From positions 350,377 to 414,376 of the forward strand of contig CAVRVD010000016.1 in NCBI GenBank assembly GCA_963724535.1: a DNA stretch of 64,000 nt, given 5' to 3'. The translations under genes and the position numbers were made by a program. The notes beneath the pieces were generated by a model. That model did not search any database. It saw only the letters and a list, made by a program, of their open reading frames with translations, and was not told the DNA's origin. Of this stretch, positions 1 through 9,249 are shown one piece after another (position 1 is the stretch's first letter; every line of letters begins with the position of its first letter). The stretch is from JADJPO01 sp963724535 (GTDB lineage Bacteria; Actinomycetota; Actinomycetes; Actinomycetales; Kineosporiaceae).

Positions 1-588
1 CAGCTGATGGTCCTCGAGGACGGGCGGGTCGCCGGCCGATGGCCGCGGCGCCTGATCGCCGACGACCAGGACGTCGCCGAGTACCTGTTCACCCGCCGTG
101 AGGTGCGCCCGGGGGGCGCGGCGATCGGCGCCTCGATGCTGCTGTGCGACCTCGACCTGGTGCAGCGGGTGCCGTTCACCGGCGAGACCATCCACGAGGA
201 CTGGGCCTGGGTGCTCGGCGCGGCTCGGGAGCCCGGCTGCCGGGTGGTGGCACTCCCGCAGGTCCTGCTCCACTACACCCAGTCCGGGACGGCGTCGGCC
301 TCGGCGGCGATCAGCTGGCGCGAGTCGATGGACTGGGTGATGCGGCGCTCGGGATGGATCGGTGCCCGCCAGCGCGGCGACTTCCTGCTCTCGGTCACCG
401 CTCCGCTGGCCCTGAGCGCCGGTGACCTGCCCGGGCTGCGCGAGGTGGTCCGGGCCGCGCGCCGGGAGGGCGCACCCGGCCGGTCGGCACACCTGTTCAT
501 CACCCTGCTGGCCGCGCGGGAGGGCCTGCGCTGGGCCGCCCGTCCGCTGAGCCGCCTCGTCGCGGGTCGACGTCAGGGCCGCGCATGA
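1..588 (+). CDS. Family 2 glycosyltransferase, 3' part
   Basis: This gene is cut by the window edge; the frame is open from the first base. The roughly 195 visible residues look like the C-terminal half of a GT-A fold family 2 glycosyltransferase. A GASMLLCDLDLV segment is followed by HEDWAWVLGA, whose Glu-Asp pair fits the ED site that supplies the catalytic base in inverting GT2 enzymes. The stop overlaps the next start (ATGA, 585-588), so it is probably translationally coupled to the GH26-like gene. A role in adding a sugar to an exopolysaccharide is inferred from the neighbourhood. Donor and acceptor cannot be read because the nucleotide-binding N terminus is missing. Confidence 0.8.
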   Translation, partial: QLMVLEDGRVAGRWPRRLIADDQDVAEYLFTRREVRPGGAAIGASMLLCDLDLVQRVPFTGETIHEDWAWVLGAAREPGCRVVALPQVLLHYTQSGTASASAAISWRESMDWVMRRSGWIGARQRGDFLLSVTAPLALSAGDLPGLREVVRAARREGAPGRSAHLFITLLAAREGLRWAARPLSRLVAGRRQGRA

Positions 589-1769
589 GCGTGCTGCGAC
601 CCGAGGGCCCGTCCCGGCGGACGGCTCGCGACGCCGACGCCGAGGCGGTGCCGGGCGCGGCCCGGCCGGGCGCCCGACACCGGCGGGCCGGCCGGCCGCG
701 GCCTGTTCGGGTGTGGGCCCCCTGGGCGGTCGGCGGCCTGGTCTGCGTCCTGGCCGGCGCGGTGCTGCTGGCGGGACTGGCCCGGGGTGGCCCCCAGCAG
801 GTCGTTCGCGGACCCCAACCCGTTCCCGAGGAGTCGCCCAGCGCCCGGCGCAGTGTCCAGAGTGTCGCCCCCGCACTCCCCGGGGCAGCCCTGCGGCCCA
901 GTGCCCAGCGCTCGGGCCTGCCCTGGCCCAGTGGTGTGTTCGTCGGTCACGTCACCCCCAAGACGGTCGCCCAGTTCGAACGCTGGCGCGGCCGCCCGGT
1001 CGACCTGGTGCTGATCTGGACCGAGCGCACGACCTGGGCGCAGGTCACCGATCCCAGCGACCAGCTGCGCAGCTGGCAGGGCACCGGCCGCCGGCTGGTG
1101 ATCGGCACGGCGATGCTGCCGGAGCGTGGTGCCTCCCTGCAGGCCTGCGCCCGGGGCGAGTACCGCAGGTACTGGCGTTCCTTCGGCCGGGCGCTGACCC
1201 GGTACGGGGCGGACGACGCCGTGATCCGCCTGGGCTGGGAGTTCAACGGGGACTGGTACAGCTGGAGCGCGACCGACCCCGATGCCTTCGCCGCGTGCTG
1301 GCGTCAGGTGGTGACCACGGTGCGCGCCGACGCTCCGGACGTGCTGTGGGAATGGAGCGTCAGCAGGGGGCGCACCGGTGCGCTGAGCGACCCACGTCGT
1401 GCCTACCCCGGGGACGCCTACGTCGACTTCATCGGTGTGGACAGCTATGACCACTGGCCGGCGGCCCGCAGCCGGACCGTGTTCGACAGCCACCACGCGG
1501 GCACCGACCACCACGGCATGGGTTTCTGGGCCGACTTCGCCCGCTCCCGCGGCAAGCTCCTGTCGGTGCCGGAGTGGGGCAACCGCACCGTCGGCGACAG
1601 CGTCGGCGGCGACAACCCGGACTACGTCCGCTGGATGCGGGAGTTCTTCGCACAGAACGCCGACCTGCTCGCCTACGAGGCGGTGTTCCAGGCCGACGGC
1701 GGCTCGTACGAGGGTGGCCGGCGGCTGCCCGCCGCGGCGGCCGCCTACCGGGCGGGCTTCGGCGGCTGA
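585..1769 (+). CDS. Membrane-anchored GH26-like glycoside hydrolase (beta-mannanase type)
   Basis: 394 residues. A basic N terminus precedes one hydrophobic segment (about residues 47-66), so the catalytic domain should lie outside the membrane, after a Pro/Ser-rich linker. From about residue 105 the protein matches GH26: RLGWEFNGDWYSW carries the expected acid/base Glu (E219), and LLSVPEWG holds the likely nucleophile (E330). Proteins of this type in polysaccharide loci are thought to trim or release the polymer. It overlaps the upstream glycosyltransferase by four bases and ends ten bases from the convergent glgB. The substrate is not known; a beta-mannan or related glycan is the family expectation. 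Confidence 0.82.
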   Translation: MSVLRPEGPSRRTARDADAEAVPGAARPGARHRRAGRPRPVRVWAPWAVGGLVCVLAGAVLLAGLARGGPQQVVRGPQPVPEESPSARRSVQSVAPALPGAALRPSAQRSGLPWPSGVFVGHVTPKTVAQFERWRGRPVDLVLIWTERTTWAQVTDPSDQLRSWQGTGRRLVIGTAMLPERGASLQACARGEYRRYWRSFGRALTRYGADDAVIRLGWEFNGDWYSWSATDPDAFAACWRQVVTTVRADAPDVLWEWSVSRGRTGALSDPRRAYPGDAYVDFIGVDSYDHWPAARSRTVFDSHHAGTDHHGMGFWADFARSRGKLLSVPEWGNRTVGDSVGGDNPDYVRWMREFFAQNADLLAYEAVFQADGGSYEGGRRLPAAAAAYRAGFGG

Positions 1770-1779
1770 GCGGGCGTGG

Positions 1780-4140
1780 TCAGCCCTCGGCGGGGACCTC
1801 CGGCACCAGCCAGACCGCGCCCAGCGGCGGTACCCGCAGCTCGGCCGAGGCCGGCCGCCCGTGCCACGCGACGTCGGTGGCCTGGACCAGGCCGAGGTTG
1901 CCCACACCGGACCCGCTGTACTCACCGGCGTCGGTGTTGAGCACCTCGCGCCACCGGCCGCCGTACGGCAGGCCCACCCGGTAGTTCTCGTCGGGCACTC
2001 CGGAGAAGTTGGCGATGCACACCAACGGCTCGGTGCGGTCGACGTCCCAGCGCATGAACGAGAACGTGTTGTGGCTGGAGTCGTTGGCGTCGATCCACTC
2101 GAAGCCCTCGGGGGCGAAGTCGACCTCGTACAGCGCCGGGTGGGCCAGGTAGGTGCGGTTGAGGTCGCGCACCAGCTGCTGCAGCCCGGCGTGCCAGGGG
2201 GTCTCCTGCAGCCACCAGTCCAGGCTGCGCGACTCCGACCACTCGGCCTCCTGGCCGAGCTCGATGCCCATGAACACCAGCTGCTTGCCCGGGTGGGCCC
2301 ACATGAACGCCAGGTAGGCCCGCACGTTGGCCAGCTGCTGCCACCGGTCGCCGGGCATCTTGCGCAGCAGCGAGCCCTTGCCGTGCACGACCTCGTCGTG
2401 GCTGATCGGCAGGCAGAAGTTCTCGCTGAACGCGTACATCAGCGAGAAGGTCATCTGGTGGTGGTGGAACTGGCGGTGGATCGGCTCCTTGCTCATGTAG
2501 GTGAGCGAGTCGTGCATCCAGCCCATGTTCCACTTCAGCCCGAAGCCCAGGCCGCCGACGTGGGTCGGTCGGGTGACCCCGGGCCAGGCGGTGGACTCCT
2601 CGGCGATGGTGACGATGCCGGGGCAGCGCTTGTAGGCGGTGGCGTTCGCCTCCTGGATGAAGGAGACCGCCTCCAGGTGCTCCCGGCCGCCGTAGATGTT
2701 CGGCGTCCACTCGCCGTCCTTGCGGGAGTAGTCGAGGTAGAGCATCGAGGCGACCGCGTCCACCCGCAGGCCGTCGATGTGGTACTCCTCGAGCCAGTAG
2801 ACGGCGTTGGCCACCAGGAAGTTGCGCACCTCGGTGCGGCCGAAGTCGAACACGTGGGTGCCCCACTCGGGGTGGTCGCCCTTGCGCGGGTCGGCGTACT
2901 CGTACAGCGGCTGGCCGTCGAAGCGGGCCAGCGCCCACTCGTCCTTGGGGAAGTGGGCCGGCACCCAGTCCAGGATCACCCCGATTCCGGCCTGGTGCAG
3001 GGCGTCGACGAGCAGACGGAAGTCGTCGGGGGACCCGAACCGGGAGGTGGGGGCGTAGTAGGAGGTGACCTGGTAGCCCCACGACCCGCCGAACGGGTGC
3101 TCGGCGACGGGCAGCAGCTGGATGTGGGTGAAGCCGAGGTCCTTGACATAGGCGACCAACTGGTCGGTCAGCTCGCGGTAGCTCAGGCCCTTGCGCCACG
3201 AGCCGAGATGCACCTCGTAGATGCTCATCGGGGCGTTGTGGACGTCGCGCTCGGCCCGCTCGGTCATCCACTTCTGGTCGGCCCAGGTGTAGCTCGACTC
3301 GAAGACCACACTGGCGGTGGATGGCGGGATCTCGGTGGCGAAGGCCATCGGGTCGGCCTTCTGCCGCCAGCCGCCGTCCTTGCCGAGGATCTCGAACTTG
3401 TACCGGGCCCCGGCGGCCACCTCGGGCAGGAACAGCTCCCACACGCCGGTCGAGCCCATCGCCCGCATGGCGTGCCCGCGCCCGACCCAGTGGTTGAAGT
3501 CACCGATCACCCGGACCGCCTGGGCGTTGGGCGCCCAGACCGCGAAGGAGACCCCGGTGGAGGTGCCCATCGGTCCGTCGAAGTGCTGGATGTGGGCGCC
3601 GAGGACGTCCCAGAGCTGCTCGTGGCGGCCCTCGCTGATCAGGTGCAGGTCGACCTCGCCGAGGGTGGGCATGTGCCGGTACGGCTCGTCGACCCGAGTG
3701 GTGCCGACACCGTCGTAGGTGACATCGAGGCGGTAGTCGCTGACCTGCTGGATGGGCAGGACGGCGCTCCAGATCCCCTCCCACTCATGGCTCATCGGGT
3801 ACTGGGAGCCGTCCGGGAGCACCACGCTCACCGACTTGGCGAACGGGCGCAGGGTGCGCACCGACACCGCGGCGTCGTTCAGGTGGGCACCGAGCACCGC
3901 ATGCGGGTTCCAGTGCGCACCGGCGGCCACCTGGGCCAGCGTCGTCCGGTCGACCCGAACCGGCTGGGGCGTGCGGTCCTGTGCCGACTCCGGCGTCGGC
4001 GCCTTGGTGGTCGGGGCCTTGGTCGTGGGGGCGGACGCCCCGCGCTGAGCGGTCCTCGAGCGGCCACCCTTTTCCCCGGTGCCGGAGCCGGCAGCGGTGG
4101 CGGGGCGCTTCGAGGACGGGTCCTGGGCGTCGCGTGGCAT
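1780..4140 (-). CDS. glgB: 1,4-alpha-glucan branching enzyme GlgB
   Basis: 786 residues; makes alpha-1,6 branches in glycogen. A Thr/Pro/Lys-rich N-terminal extension (about 60 residues, with a repeated TTKAP) precedes the CBM48-type N domains and the GH13 barrel. Visible GH13 motifs are DWVPAHFPKDEWAL, GLRVDAVASM (nucleophile D461), IAEESTAWPG (acid/base in the E514/E515 pair) and SHDEVVHGKGSLL. The C-terminal beta domain ends in PPLGAVWLVPE. The length is usual for actinobacterial GlgB with the extra N module. It is a lone minus-strand gene inside a plus-strand cluster; no glgA, glgC or glgE lies in the window. Its start region overlaps unused sequence upstream of the divergent phosphatase gene. 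Confidence 0.97.
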   Translation of the reverse strand: MPRDAQDPSSKRPATAAGSGTGEKGGRSRTAQRGASAPTTKAPTTKAPTPESAQDRTPQPVRVDRTTLAQVAAGAHWNPHAVLGAHLNDAAVSVRTLRPFAKSVSVVLPDGSQYPMSHEWEGIWSAVLPIQQVSDYRLDVTYDGVGTTRVDEPYRHMPTLGEVDLHLISEGRHEQLWDVLGAHIQHFDGPMGTSTGVSFAVWAPNAQAVRVIGDFNHWVGRGHAMRAMGSTGVWELFLPEVAAGARYKFEILGKDGGWRQKADPMAFATEIPPSTASVVFESSYTWADQKWMTERAERDVHNAPMSIYEVHLGSWRKGLSYRELTDQLVAYVKDLGFTHIQLLPVAEHPFGGSWGYQVTSYYAPTSRFGSPDDFRLLVDALHQAGIGVILDWVPAHFPKDEWALARFDGQPLYEYADPRKGDHPEWGTHVFDFGRTEVRNFLVANAVYWLEEYHIDGLRVDAVASMLYLDYSRKDGEWTPNIYGGREHLEAVSFIQEANATAYKRCPGIVTIAEESTAWPGVTRPTHVGGLGFGLKWNMGWMHDSLTYMSKEPIHRQFHHHQMTFSLMYAFSENFCLPISHDEVVHGKGSLLRKMPGDRWQQLANVRAYLAFMWAHPGKQLVFMGIELGQEAEWSESRSLDWWLQETPWHAGLQQLVRDLNRTYLAHPALYEVDFAPEGFEWIDANDSSHNTFSFMRWDVDRTEPLVCIANFSGVPDENYRVGLPYGGRWREVLNTDAGEYSGSGVGNLGLVQATDVAWHGRPASAELRVPPLGAVWLVPEVPAEG

Positions 4141-4222
4141 GTGCGCCAGTCTGTCGGTTGAGCAGCGGCGGCGCTACCGACCTGCTGTGGCCGGCCCGCT
4201 CGGGAGTGGCATCATCGCCGCG

Positions 4223-4834
4223 ATGGCCGTCGTCCTGCACGTATGTGTCGCCAACCAGTGCCGTTCGGTTCTCGCCGAGGCGCTGACCCGGTACGAGCTG
4301 GATCGCCGCGGCCTGTCCGGTGTGGTGCAGGTGGCCAGCGCCGGCACCCGGGCCCGTCCCGGGATACCCCCGTGGCCGCCGGCCGTCGAGCTGGCCCGCG
4401 ACCGCGGATGGCCGGTCGAGGGCGTGCTGTCCCGCCCGCTGGACCCGGCGATGGTGATGGGCGCCGACCTGGTGCTGGCCGCCACCCGTCGGCTGCGCGA
4501 CGAGGTGGTGGCCGCCGTGCCGTCTGCCCTGCGGCGCACCTTCACCTGGGCCGAGCTGGCCTGGTTGGTGGACGGCGCCGGGCCTGCCGACCTGGCCGCG
4601 GCCGTCGCGGCGGCCGGGCCACCCGGCACGGACGTCGAGCAGCGGCTGCGTGCCCTGCCGGCGCTGGCGACCGGACGTCGGGGACGCCGCCCGGCCCCGC
4701 CCCCGCACGAGCTGGACGTCGCCGATCCGGTGGCCTCGGCGCCGGCTGACCAGCCGGCGGCCCTACGTGCCGCCGCGGACCGGATCGTCGCCTCGACGGC
4801 CGCATGGCTGGACGTGCTCACCGCCCGCCCGTGA
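4223..4834 (+). CDS. Low-molecular-weight protein tyrosine phosphatase family protein
   Basis: 203 residues. The N terminus HVCVANQCRS contains the CX5R phosphate-binding loop (Cys8, Arg14) directly after the first strand, as in LMW-PTP and the related arsenate reductases. An in-frame ATG at 4079 exists, but the family begins just before this loop, so ATG 4223 is preferred. The protein is about 50 residues longer than classical LMW-PTPs, and the usual C-terminal DPxx acid loop is not obvious, so activity is not certain. In polysaccharide loci LMW-PTPs dephosphorylate BY-kinases; two such kinases lie at 20.7-28.3 kb, which makes them the likely partners (inference). Confidence 0.75.
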   Translation: MAVVLHVCVANQCRSVLAEALTRYELDRRGLSGVVQVASAGTRARPGIPPWPPAVELARDRGWPVEGVLSRPLDPAMVMGADLVLAATRRLRDEVVAAVPSALRRTFTWAELAWLVDGAGPADLAAAVAAAGPPGTDVEQRLRALPALATGRRGRRPAPPPHELDVADPVASAPADQPAALRAAADRIVASTAAWLDVLTARP

Positions 4835-4967
4835 TGTGATCCGAGTCATAGCCGGGCCCTGTAACTGTAGATAGTCACTCGGTTACTCATTGTGTGGCAG
4901 GATCGGGGCGTCCGGCGGCCGGAGTGGCTTCCGAGCGATGACAGAGCGACCGATGGGGGAGCGAGCG

Positions 4968-5810
4968 ATGGGACAGACAGCGGCGCAGGCGAGCGCAGGC
5001 CGACCGACGGCAGAGCGCACATCGACGGCCCGGCTCGCACGGCGGGCGGCCGCGGTGGGTGTCGGGGTGCTGGCCCTCGGCGGGCTGGCACCGGTGGCGG
5101 CGGCCTCGGCGGCCTCGGCGGTCGGCTCCTCGGCCGCTGCGGCACCGGCCCACCGGAACGGCTCCCCCGGCCACCACAGGGTGCATGGGCGGGGTCCGGA
5201 CGGGCACGGCGGGGAGCACAGCGGCGGGTCCCGCAGGCACCAGAAGAACCGCTCTGACAAGCGGTCCGGTAGCAGCGGGTCCGGTAGCAACCGATCGGGC
5301 AGCAACGGGTCCGGCAGCAACGGGTCCGGCGAGATCACTGGCCGCCCGGTCAACAACCCCGGCCGTCCCAGCAACGGGAACAACCAGAACAACGGCAACA
5401 ACGGCAACAACCGAAACGACGGAAACAACGGCAACAACAGGGACAACGGGAACAAGAAAAACAAGGGAAACAAGGGAAACAGGGGCCACGGCGGCTGCCA
5501 GTACCCGCCGAGCGGTGCCCCGCAGGTCGTGATGACCGGCCCGAACCACACCCACCGTGGCCGCACGGTGACCCTGAACGGCAAGGTCAGCCGCAACGGC
5601 TGCGCGATCGGCTCGGTCAAGCTCGGTCTGTACAGCTCGCATGACGGGGCGACGAGCTGGGTGCAGATCCGGAACGGGCAGATCGACGCCAAGGGCAACT
5701 TCAGCTTCCAGGTGCCCTCGCACGCACTGCACTACTACCAGGCGGTCGCGGCGGCGGGGTCCGGCAACAGCATGTCCTCCTCGGCGATCCTCAAGCTGGA
5801 GATCTGGTAG
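4968..5810 (+). CDS. Secreted Asn/Gly-rich repeat protein with C-terminal Ig-like domain
   Basis: 280 residues from ATG 4968, chosen because GGGGGA lies 8 bases upstream; in-frame ATGs at 4938 and 4953 are alternatives. A twin-Arg-like basic stretch (ARLARRAAA) precedes a hydrophobic signal segment ending in Ala-rich sequence. Next come a His/Gly-rich stretch, Ser-Gly-Asn repeats and a long NNGNNGNN-type tract turning Lys-rich. The last 100 residues (from about CQYPPSGAPQ) have the alternating pattern of an Ig-like beta domain with two Cys residues. No enzymatic motif is seen. A structural, matrix-associated role next to the DUF4012 and sugar transferase genes is inferred. Confidence 0.7.
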   Translation: MGQTAAQASAGRPTAERTSTARLARRAAAVGVGVLALGGLAPVAAASAASAVGSSAAAAPAHRNGSPGHHRVHGRGPDGHGGEHSGGSRRHQKNRSDKRSGSSGSGSNRSGSNGSGSNGSGEITGRPVNNPGRPSNGNNQNNGNNGNNRNDGNNGNNRDNGNKKNKGNKGNRGHGGCQYPPSGAPQVVMTGPNHTHRGRTVTLNGKVSRNGCAIGSVKLGLYSSHDGATSWVQIRNGQIDAKGNFSFQVPSHALHYYQAVAAAGSGNSMSSSAILKLEIW

Positions 5811-5863
5811 TCCGTCGCCAGTACTCGGCGCCGACGGCAGGTACCACCGGGGGGACGCATCAG

Positions 5864-7696
5864 ATGAGAGGCCGCAGGCGCCTGCTGCTGCTCGGCTCGG
5901 GGGTGCTCGGCGCCGTGCTCGCCGGCGCCACCGGCTGGCTGGCCTGGACGGCGGTCCAGGCCCGGGACGAGTTGCTCGCCGCCCGCGCCGAGCTGGGTCC
6001 GCTGCGCACCGAGGTGGTCCACGGCGATCCCGCTGTGGCGCAACGGATCAGCGTCTTGCAACAGCACGCGGCGGCTGCGGCCGAGCTGACCGACGACCCG
6101 GTGTGGGCGACGGCCGCCGCCGTCCCCTGGCTGGGCAGCCCGGTCGCCACGGTGCGCGGCCTGACCCAGGCGGTGGCCGCGGTGGCCGCGGACGGCGTCC
6201 CGGCCCTGAACGCGGCGACCACCGACGTGCACCCGGCCCGGCTGCTGACGGCCGGCAGGATCGACGTGGCCGGTCTGGCCACGGCCGCCGAGCCGTTGGG
6301 TCGCGCGAACGAGGTGCTGCAGGCCGAGCGGGCCCGGGTCGCCGCCCTGGAACCGTCCTGGCTCGGTGTGGTCCGGCAGGCCCACACCGACCTGGACTCC
6401 CAGCTGGTCGCGCTGTCCACGCTGACCGCCTCGGCGCACACGGCCGCGCAGGTGGCGCCGGGCATGCTCGGCCTGGACGGTCAGCGGCGGTACTTCGTCG
6501 CGTTCCAGAACCCGGCCGAGGCCCGGGGCACCGGTGGGCTGCTCGACGCGTTCGCGATCGTCGAGGCCGACGACGGGGTGCTGACCGTCGTGCGCACCGG
6601 AACCAACACCCAGCTGCCGGCGCTGCCGGCGAGCATCGACGGTCTGGACGCCGACTACCTGGACCGGTACGCCGCGTTGGGGGCCACCGAGCTGTGGGTG
6701 AACTCCAACCTGAGCCCGCACTTCCCCGAGGTCGGCGGGGCCTGGCTGGCGATGTGGCAGGCCGCCACCGGGGAACAGCTGGACGGCGCGGTCGCGCTGG
6801 ACCCCGCGGCGCTGTCCGCGGTGCTGGCCGCCACCGGACCGGTGCAGGCCCCGGTGGTGGGCCGGGTCGGCGCGGACCAGGTGGAGGACCTGGTGCTGCT
6901 CGAGCAGTACCAGCGGGCCGACCTGGCCGACCGGCGCAAGGAGCTGATGCTCGAGGTCGGCGTGCAGACGATGGACGCGGTGCTGACCGGGGGGGCGTCG
7001 GCGGAGGCCCTGGTGCCGCGGCTGCGGGAGGCGGCCGCCGAGGGGCACCTGCTGCTCTACTCGGCCGTCGACGCCGAGCAGACGGCGCTGGTCGCCTCCG
7101 ACCTGGCCGGCGCCGTGGACCAGGGCCGGGACCCGTTCGCGCAGGCGGTGCTGGTCAACGCGGCCGGCAACAAGCTCGACACCTGGCTGCAGCAGTCGCT
7201 GAGCTACCAGGTGCTGGAGTGCCGGGCGGCCGGACGCACCGTGTCGGTCACCGTGGACCTGCTGAACCAGGCACCGACCACGGGCCTGCCCGAGTACGTG
7301 ACGGTGCGCAGCGACCGGCCCCGGTTCACGGTCAAGCCGAGCCAGAACCGGGTGGAGCTGCAGCTGCTGGTCACCCGGGGCGCGCACCTGACCTCGGCCA
7401 CGTTGGACGGCGGGCCGATCCCGCTCGCGCCGCCGCCGGGGGACCTGCCCAGCACGCTGCCGACCGGGGGGCTGGCCACCGGCGGCCAGGACAGCGGATT
7501 CGTGGAGGAGGGGGTCGTGGCGGGTCGTCCGTCCTACGGCATGTACCTGGAGCTGGTGCCCGGCACGCCGCGACGACTGGAGGTGCGGTTCACCGAACCG
7601 GCGGGGCTGGACGGCGCACCGCGGCTGCCCGTGCAGTCCCTGGTCACCCCGCCCCAGGTCCGCGCGGACGTCTCCGCCTGCGGGACGGCGTCGTGA
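5864..7696 (+). CDS. DUF4012 domain-containing membrane-anchored protein
   Basis: 610 residues. One N-terminal membrane segment (RRLLLLGSGVLGAVLAGATGWLAW) anchors a large outer domain. The features of DUF4012 are present: an Ala-rich helical region, then RRYFVAFQNPAEARGTGG, the family signature, and a C-terminal part with LNQAPTTGLPEY. DUF4012 proteins commonly sit beside undecaprenyl-phosphate sugar transferases and chain-length proteins in actinobacterial exopolysaccharide clusters; their biochemical role is unknown. The stop overlaps the GTG start of the downstream sugar transferase (GTGA, 7693-7696), so the two are coupled. An ATG with weak upstream purines (ggggggac) supports the start. 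Confidence 0.88.
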   Translation: MRGRRRLLLLGSGVLGAVLAGATGWLAWTAVQARDELLAARAELGPLRTEVVHGDPAVAQRISVLQQHAAAAAELTDDPVWATAAAVPWLGSPVATVRGLTQAVAAVAADGVPALNAATTDVHPARLLTAGRIDVAGLATAAEPLGRANEVLQAERARVAALEPSWLGVVRQAHTDLDSQLVALSTLTASAHTAAQVAPGMLGLDGQRRYFVAFQNPAEARGTGGLLDAFAIVEADDGVLTVVRTGTNTQLPALPASIDGLDADYLDRYAALGATELWVNSNLSPHFPEVGGAWLAMWQAATGEQLDGAVALDPAALSAVLAATGPVQAPVVGRVGADQVEDLVLLEQYQRADLADRRKELMLEVGVQTMDAVLTGGASAEALVPRLREAAAEGHLLLYSAVDAEQTALVASDLAGAVDQGRDPFAQAVLVNAAGNKLDTWLQQSLSYQVLECRAAGRTVSVTVDLLNQAPTTGLPEYVTVRSDRPRFTVKPSQNRVELQLLVTRGAHLTSATLDGGPIPLAPPPGDLPSTLPTGGLATGGQDSGFVEEGVVAGRPSYGMYLELVPGTPRRLEVRFTEPAGLDGAPRLPVQSLVTPPQVRADVSACGTAS

Positions 7697-9249
7697 CCGC
7701 GCTGTCACACGGTCGCGACATCCCGCAGCAGCGCGGCCGGCTCGATCCGCTGGCTCCTGACCAGCCTGCCGAGCCGGACGACGGCTGGTCGGTCACCGTC
7801 GTCGACATCCGGGACCTGCCCGGGGGTCCCGGCGGCGACAGCCCGGCCGAGCCGGACGGCGCCGTGCCGGCCGAGCCGGCGAGCGGGTCGTGGATGCGGT
7901 GGTACGTCGGCGTCCTGATGCTGGTGGACGCCGCGGCCCTGGCCGCGGCCGGCGCGATCGCGATGCTGGTCCGGTTCGGCACCATGGAGGTGCCGCTGCG
8001 AGGCTTGACGTACAGCGTCGTGGTGCTGGCGGCCACGGTGCCCTGGGTGGCGACGATGGCGGTCTGCCGGGCCTACGAGCCGCGCTTCCTGGGACTGGGC
8101 AGCGAAGAGTTCCGCCGGGTCTTCAACGCCTCGGTGCGGTTCACCGCGCTGGTGGCGGTGCTCGCCTACGCCCTCGACGTCGAGGTGGCCCGAGGCATGG
8201 TCGCGGTGGCGCTGCCGGTCAGCGGGCTGGCCACCCTGGCCGGCCGCTACGCGGCCCGTCAGGTGCTGCACCGGATCCGGGGCCGTGGGCGGGCCTGTCA
8301 CCGGGTGCTGCTGGTCGGCGAGGGGACGGCTCTGGACACGCTGGAGCGGCGGTTGACCTCCAGCGCACATGCGGGGCTGGCGGTGGTCTGTCGCTGCGGC
8401 CCGGCCGCGGATGGCTCGTTGGCACACGTGCCGGCGGCGATCGAGCAGCACCGGGTCGACACCGTGGCCGTGGCCCACTCCCCGGGCCTGGGCCCGGAGG
8501 TGTTGCGGCAGCTGGCCTGGGCCTTGGAGGGCACCGGGGTGGACCTGCTGGTCGCGCCGGCGTTCACCGATGTGGCCGGGCCGCGGATCCACGTCCGCCC
8601 GGTCTCCGGGCTGCCGCTGCTGCAGATCGCCGCGCCGCAGTTCAGCGGCGGACGCCGGCTGCTCAAGCGCAGCATCGACCTGGTGGCCACGGTGCTGCTG
8701 CTCGTCGTCCTGGCGCCGATGCTGGCGGCGGTGGCGGTGCTGGTGAAGGCAACCAGCCGCGGTCCGGTGCTGTTCGGCCAGGAGCGGATCGGGCGCGACG
8801 GAAAACCGTTCCGGCTGTATAAGTTCCGCAGCATGTGCATGGACGCCGAGCAACGTCGCGCCGACCTGGTGGCGGCCAACGAGAGCGACGGGGTGCTGTT
8901 CAAGCTGCGCGACGACCCGCGGGTCACCCGACTGGGCCGCTGGTTGCGCCGCTCCTCCGTGGACGAGCTGCCGCAGCTGGTCAACGTGCTGCTCGGGCAG
9001 ATGTCGCTGGTCGGTCCGCGCCCGCCGCTGCCGTCCGAGGTGGCCCAGTACGAGCAGCACGTGCACCGGCGGCTGCTGGTCACCCCGGGGATCACCGGCC
9101 TGTGGCAGGTCAGCGGGCGTTCGGACCTGTCCTGGGACGAGGCGGTGCGCCTGGACCTGTACTACGTGGAGAACTGGTCGGTGGCCCTGGACGCCGAGAT
9201 CGTCTGGAAGACGCTGTTCGCGGTGCTGCGTGGGCGAGGTGCGCATTGA
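7693..9249 (+). CDS. Exopolysaccharide polyprenyl glycosylphosphotransferase (WbaP/WcaJ type)
   Basis: 518 residues from GTG 7693, which overlaps the DUF4012 stop. Four N-terminal membrane helices (about residues 70-205) are followed by a CoA-binding/Rossmann-like central domain (RVLLVGEGTA). A fifth membrane segment (LVATVLLLVVLAPMLAAV) leads into the bacterial sugar transferase domain. KFRSMCMDAE, RRSSVDELPQLVNVL and SLVGPRPPLPSE are the conserved catalytic blocks, and PGITGLWQVSGRSDLSW closes the domain. It should start repeat-unit assembly by moving a sugar-1-phosphate to undecaprenyl phosphate. It is coupled to the GDP-fucose synthase gene by a 4-base overlap at 9246-9249. Confidence 0.95.
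   Translation: MTALSHGRDIPQQRGRLDPLAPDQPAEPDDGWSVTVVDIRDLPGGPGGDSPAEPDGAVPAEPASGSWMRWYVGVLMLVDAAALAAAGAIAMLVRFGTMEVPLRGLTYSVVVLAATVPWVATMAVCRAYEPRFLGLGSEEFRRVFNASVRFTALVAVLAYALDVEVARGMVAVALPVSGLATLAGRYAARQVLHRIRGRGRACHRVLLVGEGTALDTLERRLTSSAHAGLAVVCRCGPAADGSLAHVPAAIEQHRVDTVAVAHSPGLGPEVLRQLAWALEGTGVDLLVAPAFTDVAGPRIHVRPVSGLPLLQIAAPQFSGGRRLLKRSIDLVATVLLLVVLAPMLAAVAVLVKATSRGPVLFGQERIGRDGKPFRLYKFRSMCMDAEQRRADLVAANESDGVLFKLRDDPRVTRLGRWLRRSSVDELPQLVNVLLGQMSLVGPRPPLPSEVAQYEQHVHRRLLVTPGITGLWQVSGRSDLSWDEAVRLDLYYVENWSVALDAEIVWKTLFAVLRGRGAH

Noticed and set aside
573..1925. Long minus-strand frame of 450 codons opposite the GH26 gene
   Set aside because: Arg/Gly/Pro/Ala-rich translation without any motif, antisense to a gene with clear catalytic residues; a codon-bias shadow.
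1399..4161. 920-codon plus-strand frame opposite glgB
   Set aside because: Val/Gly/Arg-rich shadow of the glgB minus strand; no domain recognisable.
4842..4967. GTAACTGTAG...CGGTTAC as operator or terminator before the secreted protein
   Set aside because: Arms are short and imperfect; no regulator or T run supports it.
5641..9249. 1202-codon plus-strand frame
   Set aside because: Only the part from GTG 7693 is a real protein (sugar transferase); the first 680 codons are an out-of-frame reading of DUF4012.
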